Below, piece by piece: positions 51,798 to 64,000 of a stretch of DNA of 64,000 bases. The notes beneath the pieces are model-generated. The model saw only the letters and a list, made by a program, of their open reading frames with translations, searched no databases and had not been told where the DNA came from. Location: the NCBI RefSeq assembly GCF_028618665.1, contig NZ_JAQITF010000007.1, positions 1-64,000 on the forward strand. The letters run 5' to 3'. A program made the position numbers and the translations under genes. Each line of letters starts with the position of its first letter. The first letter of the stretch is position 1. Source of the stretch: Bartonella sp. AU16XJBT. Lineage in GTDB: Bacteria > Pseudomonadota > Alphaproteobacteria > Rhizobiales > Rhizobiaceae.

Positions 51798-52399
51798 AAT
51801 TTTGAGTGTTGAATATTTTAGTGGGAAGATCGTGGACAATTCAAAATAATGGTTGAATTCTCCTTGACGAAAGAGAGAGAGTATATACTATATATAGTAT
51901 CAAAATGATTGGTGATTCTAAATAAGCACAAGAGAGGGTGTTAGTGTGTTTCGTTTGGTATCTAAGTTATTTCCAATGTTATCGTATAAAGTTTGTTGAG
52001 CAAGGGTATAGCGATATTCTTGCTGAAGTGTCTCTTTTGGAAGGATTTCCTTTCGTTTTTGTAATTGATTTTTGCCGTGAAAGAGTAAAAACAGAACTCT
52101 TGAAAACGGTGGTTTAGAACGTTAGTTTTTTAGACAGCAGGAGGGAATTGTTTGCCAAGCAAAAGATTGTTTTATAACTGGGGGCCCCCATTTAAGTTGT
52201 AGAATAATCGCTTATTCTCATCATAGTCCTTGAAGTCATTTGATGAGAGGTTCTGTTATGTTCAGAAAGCTGTGTGCTCTTTGAAAATAATCGCACGTTT
52301 TGCATACAATTTCTGTTGTTTGTTATTCTTGAGTACCTATAAAATTATTAGATTGACTCTTTTAGGGTTGATTGTTTTGAATTGTGAAAGTTGAAGAAA
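51798..52399 (+). other. Intergenic region between divergent znuC and nrdH
   Basis: About 600 bp. It carries an NrdR-like palindrome with a possible promoter (51864-51900) far from nrdH, and a 12-bp all-GC-core palindrome TGGGGGCCCCCA at 52179-52190, striking in such AT-rich DNA. No ORF with family character was found. The segment 51901-52399 would be a long nrdHIEF leader if the distal promoter is used. Confidence 0.5.
51864..51900 (+). promoter_or_regulatory. Possible nrdHIEF promoter with NrdR-like box
   Basis: TTGACG at 51864 is followed, 16-18 bases later, by -10-like sequence inside a 16-bp perfect palindrome ATACTATATATAGTAT (51885-51900). Its centre CTATATATAG fits the published NrdR-box core CwAtATaTwG. 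Only one box is evident, while NrdR usually binds two. The distance to nrdH (about 500 bp) is long. Confidence 0.5.
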
Positions 52400-52624
52400 A
52401 TGTCGATCACTATTTATAGCAAACCATCTTGTGTTCAATGTGATGCTACACGCCGCGCTTTTGATGCAAAAGGCATTCATTATCGTGTTGTTGATATTTC
52501 CTCTGATGAACAAGCATACAGTTTTGTTCAATCTCTGGGGTATCGTCAGGTTCCTGTCGTTGTTTGTGGTGAGAATCATTGGTCTGGTTTTAGACCAGAT
52601 ATGATTAGTGGTCTTTGTGCTTAA
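52400..52624 (+). CDS. nrdH: Glutaredoxin-like protein NrdH
   Basis: 74 residues from ATG 52400 (a TTG three codons earlier is in frame). The redox motif is C-V-Q-C near residues 11-14 in [14 protein letters not shown], and the C-terminal WSGFRPDMI block is NrdH-specific. It reduces the NrdE disulfide, taking electrons from thioredoxin reductase. The stop overlaps the nrdI ATG (TAATG). Confidence 0.95.
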   Translation: MSITIYSKPSCVQCDATRRAFDAKGIHYRVVDISSDEQAYSFVQSLGYRQVPVVVCGENHWSGFRPDMISGLCA

Positions 52625-53003
52625 TGGGGCTTATTGTTTATTATTCGAGTGCAACGGGTAATACAGAACATTTTGTCTCGCAACTTGGTCAACGACTCTT
52701 CAGAATTGATAAAAGAAAGCCCTCTGCATTCGTTGGTGAACCTTATGTACTGGTTGTCCCTACGTATGCAGATGGAGAAGGAAGAGGGGCGGTGCCGAAA
52801 GCCGTTATTCGTTTTCTTAATGAAGCTGAGAACCGCAAGTTAATTCGTGGTGTCATTGGTGGTGGGAATCGTAATTTTGGTCGCTATTATAATTTAGCCA
52901 GTAAGATCATAGCTGAAAAATGTTGTGTACCTTGCCTTTATCGTTTTGAGCTGCGTGGAACTGATGAAGACGTTATTTGTGTAAAAAAGGGATTGGAAAG
53001 ATT

Positions 53004-53022
<19 letters not shown>
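52624..53022 (+). CDS. nrdI: Flavodoxin-like protein NrdI
   Basis: 132 residues from the ATG at 52624. FMN-binding features: [13 protein letters not shown] at the start, [16 protein letters not shown] near 42-57 and [14 protein letters not shown] near 75. NrdI supplies the oxidant that forms the Mn(III)2-tyrosyl radical in NrdF. It overlaps both neighbours, which fits tight co-translation. Confidence 0.95.
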
Positions 53023-56999
<3,977 letters not shown>

Positions 57000-57003
<4 letters not shown>

Positions 57004-58076
57004 TTATTATCCATTTCCATCAGGAGTGTCGTTTGATGATCTGAAATGAGTGCATGAACAAGCTCATCAAGATCTCCTTCCAAAATTCGATCAAGCTTAT
57101 AAAGGGTCAGATTAATACGGTGATCCGTGACGCGCCCTTGTGGAAAATTATAGGTACGAATACGTTCTGAACGATCACCAGAACCAACTTGACTTTTACG
57201 AGAAGCTGAACGTTCACTTTCTATCTTTTGTCGTTCGATATCGAACAAGCGTGCCCGTAAAATTTGAAGGGCCCGTGCTCGGTTTTGGTGTTGTGATTTT
57301 TCTGCTTGTACGACCATAATTCCTGTTGGAATATGCGTGATCCGAACAGCTGAATCCGTTGTATTGACGTGCTGTCCTCCAGCGCCAGATGCACGCATTG
57401 TATCAATACGAATATCTTCAGGACGAATATCAATATCAATTTCTTCAGCCTCTGGAAGCACTGCAACAGTAGCCGCTGATGTATGGATACGTCCTCCAGT
57501 CTCTGTTTCAGGGATACGTTGCACACGATGGACACCTGATTCATATTTCAATTTAGAAAAGACACCTTTTCCTGAGATGGTCGCAATAATCTCTTTATAT
57601 CCGCCAACTTCCCCCTCACTGAGTGAAATAACCTCTACTTTCCAATGGTGAGCATGGGCATAACGTTCATACATGCGAAAAAGATCACCGGAAAAAAGTG
57701 CCGCTTCTGATCCACCCGTTCCTGCTCGAATTTCAATAATAGCGCTTTTTTCATCAGCGACATCTTTAGGCAAAAGCAGAATCTGGAGTTCTTTTTCAAG
57801 TTGCTCTACTTTTTTATATAACGATGGTAGCTCTTCTTGGGCAAGACTACGCATCTCTATATCTGTTTGTTTATCGTTGATAATCGTTTCTAATTCTGTA
57901 ATCTCTCCATAAAGAGCATTTAATGCACGTATAGAGGCAATAACGGGTTGTAGTTCTGCGTATTCAGAAGCTAATTTGACATATGTTTCAGCATTTGGAT
58001 TGGTCGTCATTTGGCTTTCAATTATTTCAAAGCGCTTTTCAAGCTGTTTTATGCGATCTTGTGGCAAAGAAACCAT
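57000..58076 (-). CDS. prfA: Peptide chain release factor 1
   Basis: 358 residues, standard size. The catalytic GGQ is in [18 protein letters not shown] near residue 230, and a PxT-type stop-codon reading segment lies in the domain 2 region ([18 protein letters not shown] near 188). Reads UAA and UAG. It is translated just before prmC, which modifies it. Confidence 0.97.
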
Positions 58077-58299
58077 GATAATATTAGCCTAATTTTTCAT
58101 AATACAATTTTTATAATATTTTATTGCAATGTTTTTTTGTTACAACACTGGCAATGAATTACCGTACAGCATCATACAAAAAGGGGTAATAAAGCAGAAA
58201 AACTTTTTTGCCAATGAAAACTATTCTATTTTTAAGGTAAATTTTTATAAAATTCGATTTGTCTGAAATATCTTCATCTCATGGTATATAATCATCTCT

Positions 58300-58719
58300 T
58301 TAAAAGTTTTTTTTTCCATAAAGTTCAAGACGATGATGAATAATATCATAGCCAAGAGATTTTGCAATTTCTTCTTGCAATTTTTCAATAACATCAGAAT
58401 GAAATTCGATAACTTGTCCTGTTTCTATATCAATGAGATGATCATGATGTTGGCCATCGGCTTGCTCAAAACGAGATGGACCACCACTAAAGGTATGACG
58501 GTGAATTGTTCCATTTCCTTCTAATGTTTTCATGGTTCGATAAACCGTTGAGAGCGAAATACTCGAATCTATTTTGTTTGCACGTTGAAAAATTTCAAAT
58601 GCATTGGGATGATCATTTGTATCAGCTAAAATATCAAGAATAACACGCCGTTGGCGCGTTACTCTTAAACCAGCTGCGCGCAATTCTTGCTCATAGTTTC
58701 GCTTTTTATTCATTTTCAT
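58300..58719 (-). CDS. fur: Fur family ferric uptake regulator
   Basis: 139 residues from ATG 58719; the frame is open back into secA (ATG 58746 and further), so the exact start is unsure. A winged helix with [14 protein letters not shown] and [13 protein letters not shown] is followed by the metal-binding region [25 protein letters not shown]. The zinc-type CxxC pairs of Zur are absent. In alphaproteobacteria such proteins may respond to iron or manganese (Fur/Mur). It follows secA by 11 bp on the same strand. Confidence 0.9.
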   Translation of the reverse strand: MKMNKKRNYEQELRAAGLRVTRQRRVILDILADTNDHPNAFEIFQRANKIDSSISLSTVYRTMKTLEGNGTIHRHTFSGGPSRFEQADGQHHDHLIDIETGQVIEFHSDVIEKLQEEIAKSLGYDIIHHRLELYGKKNF

Positions 58720-58729
58720 TGTTTGCTTT

Positions 58730-61447
58730 TCAAACAAAGGATCCATGACAATGTTTGTATTTTTTCTCTGAACCGCAAGGACAGCGTTCATTGCGTCCAA
58801 CTTTTCCCCATGTGGTTACATCGTTGGGGTCACGGTCTTGTGGATTAACAAACCTATTTTCTTGTGATCGTGCCCATAAGGTGGGATCATTTTCTTGGTT
58901 CTGATCATTAAAGACAGAAGAATCAGAACTAGTTTGCTCAGGCATAGTCGGTTCGGTAGGTTGTTGAATAATTTCAAAGCGCATAAGTTTAGAAGTGACA
59001 ATTCGGCGCAAATTTTTCAACATACTTTGAAAGAGTTCAAAAGATTCTGTTTTATACTCATTGAGTGGATCTCGCTGCGCATAACCACGAAAACCAACAA
59101 CAGAACGCAAATGGTCTAAACTCACAAGATGTTCACGCCATAACGTGTCAATAGTTTCGAGCAACACTGCTTTGTGAAAATAAGCCATAACCTCTGGAGA
59201 GTAGCGTTCAGTGCGCTCATTTTCAAGTTTTGTAACAGCATCCAAGATACGCTCTAAAATTTGTTCTTCGGCAATTCCATCTTCTTTTGCCCATTCTTCC
59301 ACAGGCAGCTCAAGATTAAAGAGTTGTTGAAGCTCTTCTTCGAGAGCTTTTACATCCCATTTTTCAGAATATGTCCCAGAAGGAATATAAGTCTCTACAA
59401 GATCTTCCACGACTTCATTGCGCATTTCATGAATCATTTCTGATAAATCATCTGAGTTCATGACCTCCATACGCTGTTCAAAAATAACCTTGCGTTGGTC
59501 ATTCATGACATCATCATATTTTAGCAGATTTTTACGAATTTCAAAGTTCCGTGCTTCGACCTTTTTTTGTGCTTTCTCAAGGGCTTTATTAATCCACGGA
59601 TGGATAATAGCTTCATTTTCTTTCAATCCAAGTTTTTGCAGCATGCTATCCATACGGTCGGAGCCGAAGATACGCATAAGATCATCTTGAAGAGAAAGAA
59701 AGAATTTTGAGCGACCAGGATCGCCTTGGCGACCAGAACGCCCACGAAGCTGGTTATCAATACGACGGCTTTCATGACGTTCAGTTGCGATAACGTAAAG
59801 TCCCCCAGCCGCTAAAGCTTTTTCTTTAAGTTGTTTGACATCTTTTTTGATTTCTTCAATTTTAGCCGTCCGCTCTGGTCCATCAGTGGTATCCTGTAAT
59901 TCTTGTCGGATGCGCATTTCAACATTACCACCAAGCTGTATATCCGTACCGCGTCCTGCCATGTTGGTTGCAATGGTGAGAGCTCCAGGAACGCCTGCTT
60001 GCGCAATGATGTATGCTTCTTGCTCGTGATAGCGAGCATTTAAGACTCTAAAATCGGTAATGCCCTCTTTTCGCAAACGCTCTGCCAATTGTTCTGACTT
60101 TTCAATAGAGGTTGTTCCAACAAGAATAGGCTGTTTTTTTTCGTGTGCTTGACGGATATCACGCACAATTGCCCGATATTTCTCTTCTGCTGTTCGGTAA
60201 ATTTCATCATCTTCGTCAAGACGTTGTACTGGCAAATTGGTAGGAACTTCGACAACGTCAAGACCATAAATATTTCTGAATTCTTCGGCCTCTGTTGTTG
60301 CAGTTCCAGTCATTCCAGATAATTTCCTATACATACGGAAATAATTTTGGAAAGTGATGGAAGCAAGTGTTTGATTTTCTGGTTGAATAGCAACATGCTC
60401 TTTAGCTTCTAACGCTTGATGAAGTCCTTCAGAATAACGCCGTCCAGGCATCATTCGGCCTGTAAATTCGTCAATGATAACAATTTCATCATTGCGAACA
60501 ATGTAATCTTTGTCGCGAACGAACAGTTTATGGGCTTTTAGAGCATTATTAACATGATGAACGATAGCGACATTTTCTATGTCATAAAGACTTTCACCTT
60601 TAAGATACCCAGCTTGTTCGAGCATTTTTTCAATTTTTTCAGTACCAACTTCGGTAAAGGTCGTTGTTTTTTGTTTTTCATCTATTTCATAGTCTTCTGG
60701 AATTAAGGTAGGAATAAATGTATCAATAAGGTTATAAAAGTCAGTACGATCTTCTAGAGGACCAGAAATAATAAGGGGCGTACGCGCTTCATCAATGAGG
60801 ATAGAATCCACTTCATCGACAATTGCGTAATGATGTCCTCGTTGAACCATTTGACTATGATCGAAAGCCATATTATCACGCAAATAATCAAAACCTAGTT
60901 CATTATTTGTCGCATAGGTGATATCACATGCATAGGCTGCTCTGCGGGCATCGCTATCAAGATCATGAAGAATCACACCCGTTGTAAGCCCTAGAAAACT
61001 AAAAATTTTTCCCATTGTTTCAGCATCACGACTGGCGAGATAATCGTTTACTGTCACAACATGAACGCCTTTACCTTCCAATGCATTGAGATAAATTGGT
61101 AGAGTTGCCATTAATGTTTTACCTTCACCGGTACGCATTTCAGCTATGCCACAGTCATGAAGAACCATCCCACCAATAAGTTGTACGTCAAAAGGACGCA
61201 TATCATAAACACGTTTTGCGGCTTCACGAACCGTTGCGAATGCTTCCAGTAAGAGTAAATCAACACTTTCACCTTCACTAAGACGTTTACGAAAAGCATC
61301 TGTTTTTTGGCAAAGCTGCTCATCGCTTAATTTTACGAATTGTTCTTCTAAAGCATTAATTTGTGCAACTTTTTGGCGGAGTGCTTTGAGACGTCGCTCA
61401 TGAGCTGAACCAAAAAATTTACGTGCAAAAACACCTAAATTGACCAT
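58730..61447 (-). CDS. secA: Protein translocase ATPase SecA
   Basis: 905 residues of normal length. Walker [15 protein letters not shown] near 105, [19 protein letters not shown] near 215 and the C-terminal zinc-binding [14 protein letters not shown] at the end. It drives secretion through SecYEG, thereby serving the IalB proteins, the adhesin and the other exported proteins of the window. AAAGGA precedes the ATG. It is divergent from the PPIase gene. Confidence 0.98.
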   Translation of the reverse strand: MVNLGVFARKFFGSAHERRLKALRQKVAQINALEEQFVKLSDEQLCQKTDAFRKRLSEGESVDLLLLEAFATVREAAKRVYDMRPFDVQLIGGMVLHDCGIAEMRTGEGKTLMATLPIYLNALEGKGVHVVTVNDYLASRDAETMGKIFSFLGLTTGVILHDLDSDARRAAYACDITYATNNELGFDYLRDNMAFDHSQMVQRGHHYAIVDEVDSILIDEARTPLIISGPLEDRTDFYNLIDTFIPTLIPEDYEIDEKQKTTTFTEVGTEKIEKMLEQAGYLKGESLYDIENVAIVHHVNNALKAHKLFVRDKDYIVRNDEIVIIDEFTGRMMPGRRYSEGLHQALEAKEHVAIQPENQTLASITFQNYFRMYRKLSGMTGTATTEAEEFRNIYGLDVVEVPTNLPVQRLDEDDEIYRTAEEKYRAIVRDIRQAHEKKQPILVGTTSIEKSEQLAERLRKEGITDFRVLNARYHEQEAYIIAQAGVPGALTIATNMAGRGTDIQLGGNVEMRIRQELQDTTDGPERTAKIEEIKKDVKQLKEKALAAGGLYVIATERHESRRIDNQLRGRSGRQGDPGRSKFFLSLQDDLMRIFGSDRMDSMLQKLGLKENEAIIHPWINKALEKAQKKVEARNFEIRKNLLKYDDVMNDQRKVIFEQRMEVMNSDDLSEMIHEMRNEVVEDLVETYIPSGTYSEKWDVKALEEELQQLFNLELPVEEWAKEDGIAEEQILERILDAVTKLENERTERYSPEVMAYFHKAVLLETIDTLWREHLVSLDHLRSVVGFRGYAQRDPLNEYKTESFELFQSMLKNLRRIVTSKLMRFEIIQQPTEPTMPEQTSSDSSVFNDQNQENDPTLWARSQENRFVNPQDRDPNDVTTWGKVGRNERCPCGSEKKYKHCHGSFV

Positions 61448-61869
61448 CTCTGGTCCTTTCTTTTAATTGTTGTCACTCTTGTTGGGAAATTCATATGCTC
61501 TCCCCATGCTCCACATTTTCTTTAAGTTTTCTGATATCATGTAATGCAGATAGTACCATTATACTTGCTGGTGTGCAATTTTTCACTTTAATTGTAAAGT
61601 AGAGATAAGAGGCTAAGGTCGCTATGTCAACTTTAGGTATGCTGTTTAGATGATACAATACAAAGTAATTTAAGATACAATATGTCATTTTTCTCTATTA
61701 TTATGTTTTTCATGTGCATTAGATAGGGTTGGAAAAACTGAGATAAAAGGACGATTTTATACTTTTTAAAATAAAATAACTAATTTATTTCTCTATGTTT
61801 AAAGATTAAAGTGTTATGGTAAAGAAAATTGGAATCTTGAACCTGCCTTCATTTTTAAGGAGTATATTT
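61448..61869 (+). other. Divergent promoter region, secA / PPIase gene
   Basis: About 420 bp between the secA ATG and the PPIase ATG. A small reverse ORF (61491-61688) has no family features and is rejected. No operator was recognised. Confidence 0.45.
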
Positions 61870-62823
61870 ATGAAATTTAACTTTATCACGCTGCTTTTAG
61901 CATCAACTTTATTGGCAAGTACAAGTTTAGGGGTGAGAGCCCAAGAAAATTTGAATTCATCACCGAATGATTTAAAGACTTTGGAGAAAGCTTCTGAAAA
62001 AGCCGTTTCTCCTTCTCATGTTATGGCTGTTATTGATGGGAAAAATATTACAGCAGGCCAATTGGATGAGTTAGCGCTTGAAATAAATCCTAATTTAGCA
62101 CGTTTTCCTGATGAACAACGCCGTATTATGGTCTTAAAAGCTTATTTGGATATGCAGGCACTTTCAAAAGAAGCAAAAAGCAAAGGACTTGATAAGACAG
62201 AAGCTTACGATAAACGTATGGCAGTTATGCGTGACAATGTGCTTCAACAGCTTTATTTTAAACAGGCGATTATTGACAAAATATCGGATACGGATTTGGA
62301 AGCTCTTTATAAACAAGAAATTGCTGCTTTACCTAAAGAGGATGAAGTTAAAGCCCGTCATATTTTGGTCAAAACCAGAAAAGAAGCAGAAGCTATCATT
62401 AAGCATTTAAATAAAGGCGAAAATTTTGAAGAGATTGCAAAGAAAAGTTCAACAGATGGTTCCGCTGCTGTTGGGGGTGATCTTGGTTATTTTAGCCATG
62501 GTCAAATGGTCAAGCCTTTTGAAGATGCAGCATTTGGTTTGAAAGTTGGTGAATACACGAAACAACCCGTTGAAAGTCCTTTTGGTTGGCATATTATTAA
62601 ATTAGAAGATCGTCGTGTAAAACAACCTCCTGCATTTGATGATGTTAAAGAGATGTTGCGTACACAGTTGATAAAAAAGCGCTATCAAGAACTAATTGTT
62701 GATTTGCGTAGCAAGATAGATGTGAAATATCCTGATCCTAATGTTACAAAAATCATGGAATCGCTTAATCAAAATGGGACACTACTTCCCAATGAGACAT
62801 CCGATGAAGAAGATACGGAATAG
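61870..62823 (+). CDS. Peptidyl-prolyl cis-trans isomerase, parvulin type, periplasmic
   Basis: 317 residues from ATG 61870, chosen for its AAGGAG ribosome binding site and signal peptide (MKFNFITLLLAS..., cleavage near VRAQ). A SurA/PrsA-like N-terminal chaperone region (about 50-145) precedes a parvulin domain (about 155-250) with ARHILVKTRKEAE, GGDLGYFSHGQMVKPFEDAAF and PFGWHIIKLE. A polar, acidic tail ends EEDTE. It assists folding of exported proteins. The same order (secA, PPIase, argJ) is known in related rhizobial genomes. Confidence 0.93.
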   Translation: MKFNFITLLLASTLLASTSLGVRAQENLNSSPNDLKTLEKASEKAVSPSHVMAVIDGKNITAGQLDELALEINPNLARFPDEQRRIMVLKAYLDMQALSKEAKSKGLDKTEAYDKRMAVMRDNVLQQLYFKQAIIDKISDTDLEALYKQEIAALPKEDEVKARHILVKTRKEAEAIIKHLNKGENFEEIAKKSSTDGSAAVGGDLGYFSHGQMVKPFEDAAFGLKVGEYTKQPVESPFGWHIIKLEDRRVKQPPAFDDVKEMLRTQLIKKRYQELIVDLRSKIDVKYPDPNVTKIMESLNQNGTLLPNETSDEEDTE

Positions 62824-62861
62824 CGAGGAAAAATAAGTAGATAGCCTTTTTAATAGAGAGT

Positions 62862-62899
62862 TGCTAGGTTTGTTTTTTTCAAAAAAAACCTAGCAGTTT
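62862..62899 (+). terminator. Probable terminator after the PPIase gene
   Basis: TGCTAGGTTT pairs with AAACCTAGCA across an A/T loop (62872-62885), followed by GTTTTC. It lies 38 bp after the stop and 60 bp before argJ. Confidence 0.75.
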
Positions 62900-62955
62900 T
62901 CTATAAGAGGTTGTTAATCTGCAATCATTTTATTTGTTTTTAGAGAAAGCATATT

Positions 62956-64000
62956 GTGGTTTTTAAAATATCTCCTTTGCACCCCCAAAACATTCAAGAG
63001 CTTTCCCCATTATCTGGTGTACGGATAGCAACAGCTAAGGCTGGAATTAAATATAAAGATCGTACAGATCTCCTTTTTATTGTATTCGATAAGCCAGTGA
63101 GTGTGGCAGGTGTTTTTACACGTTCAAAATGTCCATCTGCCCCTGTAGAGCATTGTCGTGCATCGCTTCCCCATGGGGTGGCAAGGGGTGTTGTTGTGAA
63201 TTCTGGAAATGCCAATGCTTTTACAGGAAGAAAAGGAAAGAACACAACCAATGAAATCATCTTTGCAGCAGCGAACACTTTAAAGGTTAGAGAAAATGAA
63301 GTTTTTATAGCTTCTACAGGTGTTATTGGTGAGCCAATGGATGCATCGGGTATTGTAAATCTTTTACCAAGTATGGCAGAAACAGCAGAAGAGGGAAATT
63401 GGTTGGAAGCTGCAAAAGCCATAATGACAACGGACACATTTCCAAAACTTGCTACGCGTACTTTTGATTGTGGGGGGATAAATGTTACCATTCATGGAAT
63501 TGCAAAAGGTGCTGGTATGATTGCACCTGATATGGCGACAATGCTTTCGTTTGTGGTCAGTGATGCGACTATTTCTTCGGATATGCTTCAATCCATGTTA
63601 TCAGAGGCTGTTGAGGGGTCTTTCAATTCGATTACTGTCGATAGCGATACCTCAACTTCAGATACGCTTATGTTGTTTGCGACAGGAAAAGAACATTTTC
63701 CATGCCTTACAAGTCAATCTGATCCACGTTATAGCGTTTTTGTGAAACAATTGGGTGCGCTTCTGCATGAACTTGCACTCCAAGTTGTGTGTGATGGAGA
63801 AGGTGCTCGCCATTTAATTGAAGTGAATGTGACTGGTGCAACAACAGACAATGCTGCGAAAACGATTGCTTTATCAATTGCAAATTCACCGCTTGTAAAA
63901 ACGGCTATTGCCGGTGAAGATGCAAATTGGGGACGAGTCGTTATGGCGGTTGGGAAGGCCGGCGTTGAAGTTGATCGTGATCTGTTGACGATTTGGTTTG
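62956..64000 (+). CDS. argJ: Bifunctional glutamate N-acetyltransferase / ornithine acetyltransferase ArgJ (3'-truncated by window edge)
   Basis: The frame opens at GTG 62956 (AGAGAAAG upstream) and stays open to the window end, giving about 348 of an expected 410 or so residues. It begins [11 protein letters not shown]. The autoprocessing site [17 protein letters not shown] lies near residue 180-195, where the chain is cut before the Thr of ATML to create the nucleophile. [12 protein letters not shown] near 90-101 and [18 protein letters not shown] near 320 are also conserved. It transfers acetyl groups in arginine biosynthesis. Confidence 0.95.
   Translation, partial: MVFKISPLHPQNIQELSPLSGVRIATAKAGIKYKDRTDLLFIVFDKPVSVAGVFTRSKCPSAPVEHCRASLPHGVARGVVVNSGNANAFTGRKGKNTTNEIIFAAANTLKVRENEVFIASTGVIGEPMDASGIVNLLPSMAETAEEGNWLEAAKAIMTTDTFPKLATRTFDCGGINVTIHGIAKGAGMIAPDMATMLSFVVSDATISSDMLQSMLSEAVEGSFNSITVDSDTSTSDTLMLFATGKEHFPCLTSQSDPRYSVFVKQLGALLHELALQVVCDGEGARHLIEVNVTGATTDNAAKTIALSIANSPLVKTAIAGEDANWGRVVMAVGKAGVEVDRDLLTIWF

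Noticed and set aside
58720-58800. Extended Fur start within the secA 3' end
   Set aside because: Extra residues do not resemble the Fur N-terminus and would overlap the zinc-binding tail of secA; ATG 58719 gives the normal domain.
61491-61688. Reverse ORF in the secA/PPIase promoter region
   Set aside because: It lies in the divergent promoter region and has no recognisable features.

Overview
The window reads as a chromosomal segment of a Bartonella species (Alphaproteobacteria, Hyphomicrobiales). The evidence is the combination of a BadA/Vomp-type trimeric autotransporter, two IalB-family genes, the ctpA - ialA(rppH) - ialB cluster, a Brucella Omp10-like lipoprotein, AT-rich DNA with many TTG/GTG starts, and long gene-free gaps typical of a host-restricted, shrinking genome. 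No tRNA, rRNA, CRISPR array, insertion sequence or intact prophage was recognised.

Layout. 1-6.5 kb: the 3' part of a very large repetitive trimeric autotransporter adhesin, overlapped by 4 bp by an IalB-family secreted protein. 6.5-7.4 kb: gene-free. 7.4-18.7 kb: a dense forward block of core genes, gppA/ppx, rlmE, obgE, proB, proA, nadD, rsfS, rlmH, an EnvC-like factor, ctpA, rppH/ialA and ialB, ended by a strong terminator. 19-24.7 kb: yggT and a DUF167 gene, then reverse-strand ppa, typA and mgtE. 25.7-42.1 kb: an M3 oligopeptidase, a reverse pair (DUF459 SGNH protein and MltB-like transglycosylase), galU, kdsD, reverse omp10, a degenerate sigma-54-activator-like regulator, a phospholipase-D-type synthase, guaB, a 48-residue basic small gene, an RsmB-type methyltransferase and guaA. 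42.3-48.2 kb: glycerophosphodiester/glycerol-3-phosphate acquisition (ugpQ, then ugpB-A-E-C). 49.2-51.7 kb: a reverse zinc ABC transporter operon (znuC-B-A) behind two Zur-like boxes. 52.4-56.1 kb: the class Ib ribonucleotide reductase operon nrdHIEF. 56.1-61.4 kb: reverse prmC, prfA, fur and secA. 61.9-64 kb: a parvulin-type PPIase and the 5' part of argJ.

Together these genes cover surface adhesion and invasion, envelope remodelling (EnvC-like, CtpA, MltB-like, SecA, PPIase, Omp10), nucleotide supply (guaB, guaA, nrdHIEF), ribosome maturation (obgE, rlmE, rlmH, rsfS, RsmB-type, prmC/prfA) and scavenging of metals and phospholipid breakdown products.

The strongest second-look items are: (i) recombination-prone exact repeats in the adhesin and its coupling to an IalB paralogue; (ii) a diverged intergenic element flanking ugpBAEC, with a possible third copy downstream of the adhesin; (iii) paired Zur-like operators at znuCBA; (iv) an NrdR-like palindrome over a possible -10 box about 500 bp before nrdH; (v) a small basic gene with a good ribosome binding site; and (vi) a response-regulator/AAA+ protein lacking the sigma-54 contact loop. 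I did not find a clearly new multi-gene system.
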